Positions 6,403-6,711 of a stretch of 6,711 bases of DNA are shown in pieces. The notes beneath the pieces are model-generated. The model ran no database searches. It was not told the origin of the DNA and saw only the letters and a program-made list of their open reading frames with translations. This DNA comes from Puniceicoccales bacterium (GTDB taxonomy: Bacteria; Verrucomicrobiota; Verrucomicrobiia; Opitutales; LL51): positions 1 to 6,711 of the forward strand of contig JAITNS010000044.1 in assembly GCA_031290315.1 (NCBI GenBank), in the 5' to 3' direction. Numbering within the stretch: position 1 is the first letter of the stretch; each line of letters starts with the position of its first letter. The translations under genes were made by a program, and so were the position numbers.

Positions 6403-6711
6403 CGTAAGCGACACCGAACACATCATCGACTTCATCGCCAAATAATGTTTCCGATTGTTTTTTCTTTTTTAGGGCCAATTGTTGTTCATATTTTTTTTGT
6501 CCACTGACGGAATAGCGCGTAAACGGAACCGCCTCTAGACGTTCTTCCGGAATATTTTCGCCCGTAATTTCGCAAATTCCATAAGTTTTATTAAGGATGC
6601 GTTGAATGGCATCATGTATTTCTTTTTTCCCATCCACCTCGTTTTTCAGCATACTCCACGCAAACTCAATTTCTTTGACTTCTGTAATCGATAATTTACT
6701 CATTGGATCAA
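6386..6711 (-). CDS. dksA: DksA/TraR-family transcription regulator, 5' end beyond the window
   Basis: This family binds the secondary channel of RNA polymerase and adjusts transcription, in some bacteria with ppGpp. From the ATG at 6701-6703 it gives 105 residues: a charged helix at about 7-40 equivalent to the second arm of the DksA coiled coil, then a degenerate C4 finger (YGICEITGENIPEERLEAVPF...RYSVSG), a lysine run (KKKK near 79-82) and an acidic tail. Only Cys44 of the four zinc ligands is kept; the other positions are Thr47, Ser65 and Gly68. The first coiled-coil arm and the tip are absent, no ribosome binding site is visible in the eight bases before the ATG, and the frame stays open to the window edge (Asp-Pro before the Met). 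The true start is therefore probably outside and this Met internal. It overlaps lspA. Family call is firm, orthology to dksA likely. Confidence 0.85.
   Translation of the reverse strand, partial: DPMSKLSITEVKEIEFAWSMLKNEVDGKKEIHDAIQRILNKTYGICEITGENIPEERLEAVPFTRYSVSGQKKYEQQLALKKKKQSETLFGDEVDDVFGVAYDEQEE

Noticed and set aside
6403..6441. TTG start extending LspA by 13 residues
   Set aside because: The extension is hydrophilic, lies entirely inside the DksA-like gene, has no ribosome binding site, and the ATG at 6400-6402 gives the usual family length.

Overview
The window suggests a member of the phylum Chlamydiota, most likely one of the amoeba-associated 'environmental' chlamydiae. This rests on three things: a DksA-like gene lying directly upstream of lspA (an order I recall from Chlamydia trachomatis), a DksA zinc finger that has lost three of its four cysteines, and moderately AT-rich composition. 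The assignment is an inference from gene order and family look, not a database result; other PVC-group bacteria remain possible.

All genes lie on the minus strand and read from right to left as one tight block. At the right edge is a DksA/TraR-type RNA polymerase regulator, cut by the window border (6386-6711). It overlaps lspA, the lipoprotein signal peptidase (5926-6402), by 17 bases. lspA overlaps a TolC/OprM-type outer-membrane efflux lipoprotein (4461-5933) by 8 bases. After 13 bases comes an HlyD/AcrA-type adaptor lipoprotein (3251-4447), and after 8 more bases an RND pump of the MdtB/MdtC type (129-3242). No non-coding gap exceeds about 60-80 bases, and no rRNA, tRNA, CRISPR array or insertion sequence is visible.

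The last three genes encode a complete tripartite drug or solute exporter: inner-membrane RND pump, periplasmic adaptor and outer-membrane channel. Both the adaptor and the channel carry lipoprotein signal sequences, so both should be substrates of the LspA encoded just upstream. Overlaps and short gaps point to one transcript with translational coupling; the main promoter is probably outside the window to the right.

The most unusual feature is at the left edge. Bases 1-49 repeat the 3' part of the RND gene (164-212) with 46 of 49 bases identical and the reading frame kept. It looks like the scrap of a second RND gene copy or a partial tandem duplication, separated from the intact gene's stop by about 80 bases of non-matching sequence. 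I see no convincing evidence of a wholly new biological system; the window is mainly a standard efflux operon in an unusual neighbourhood.
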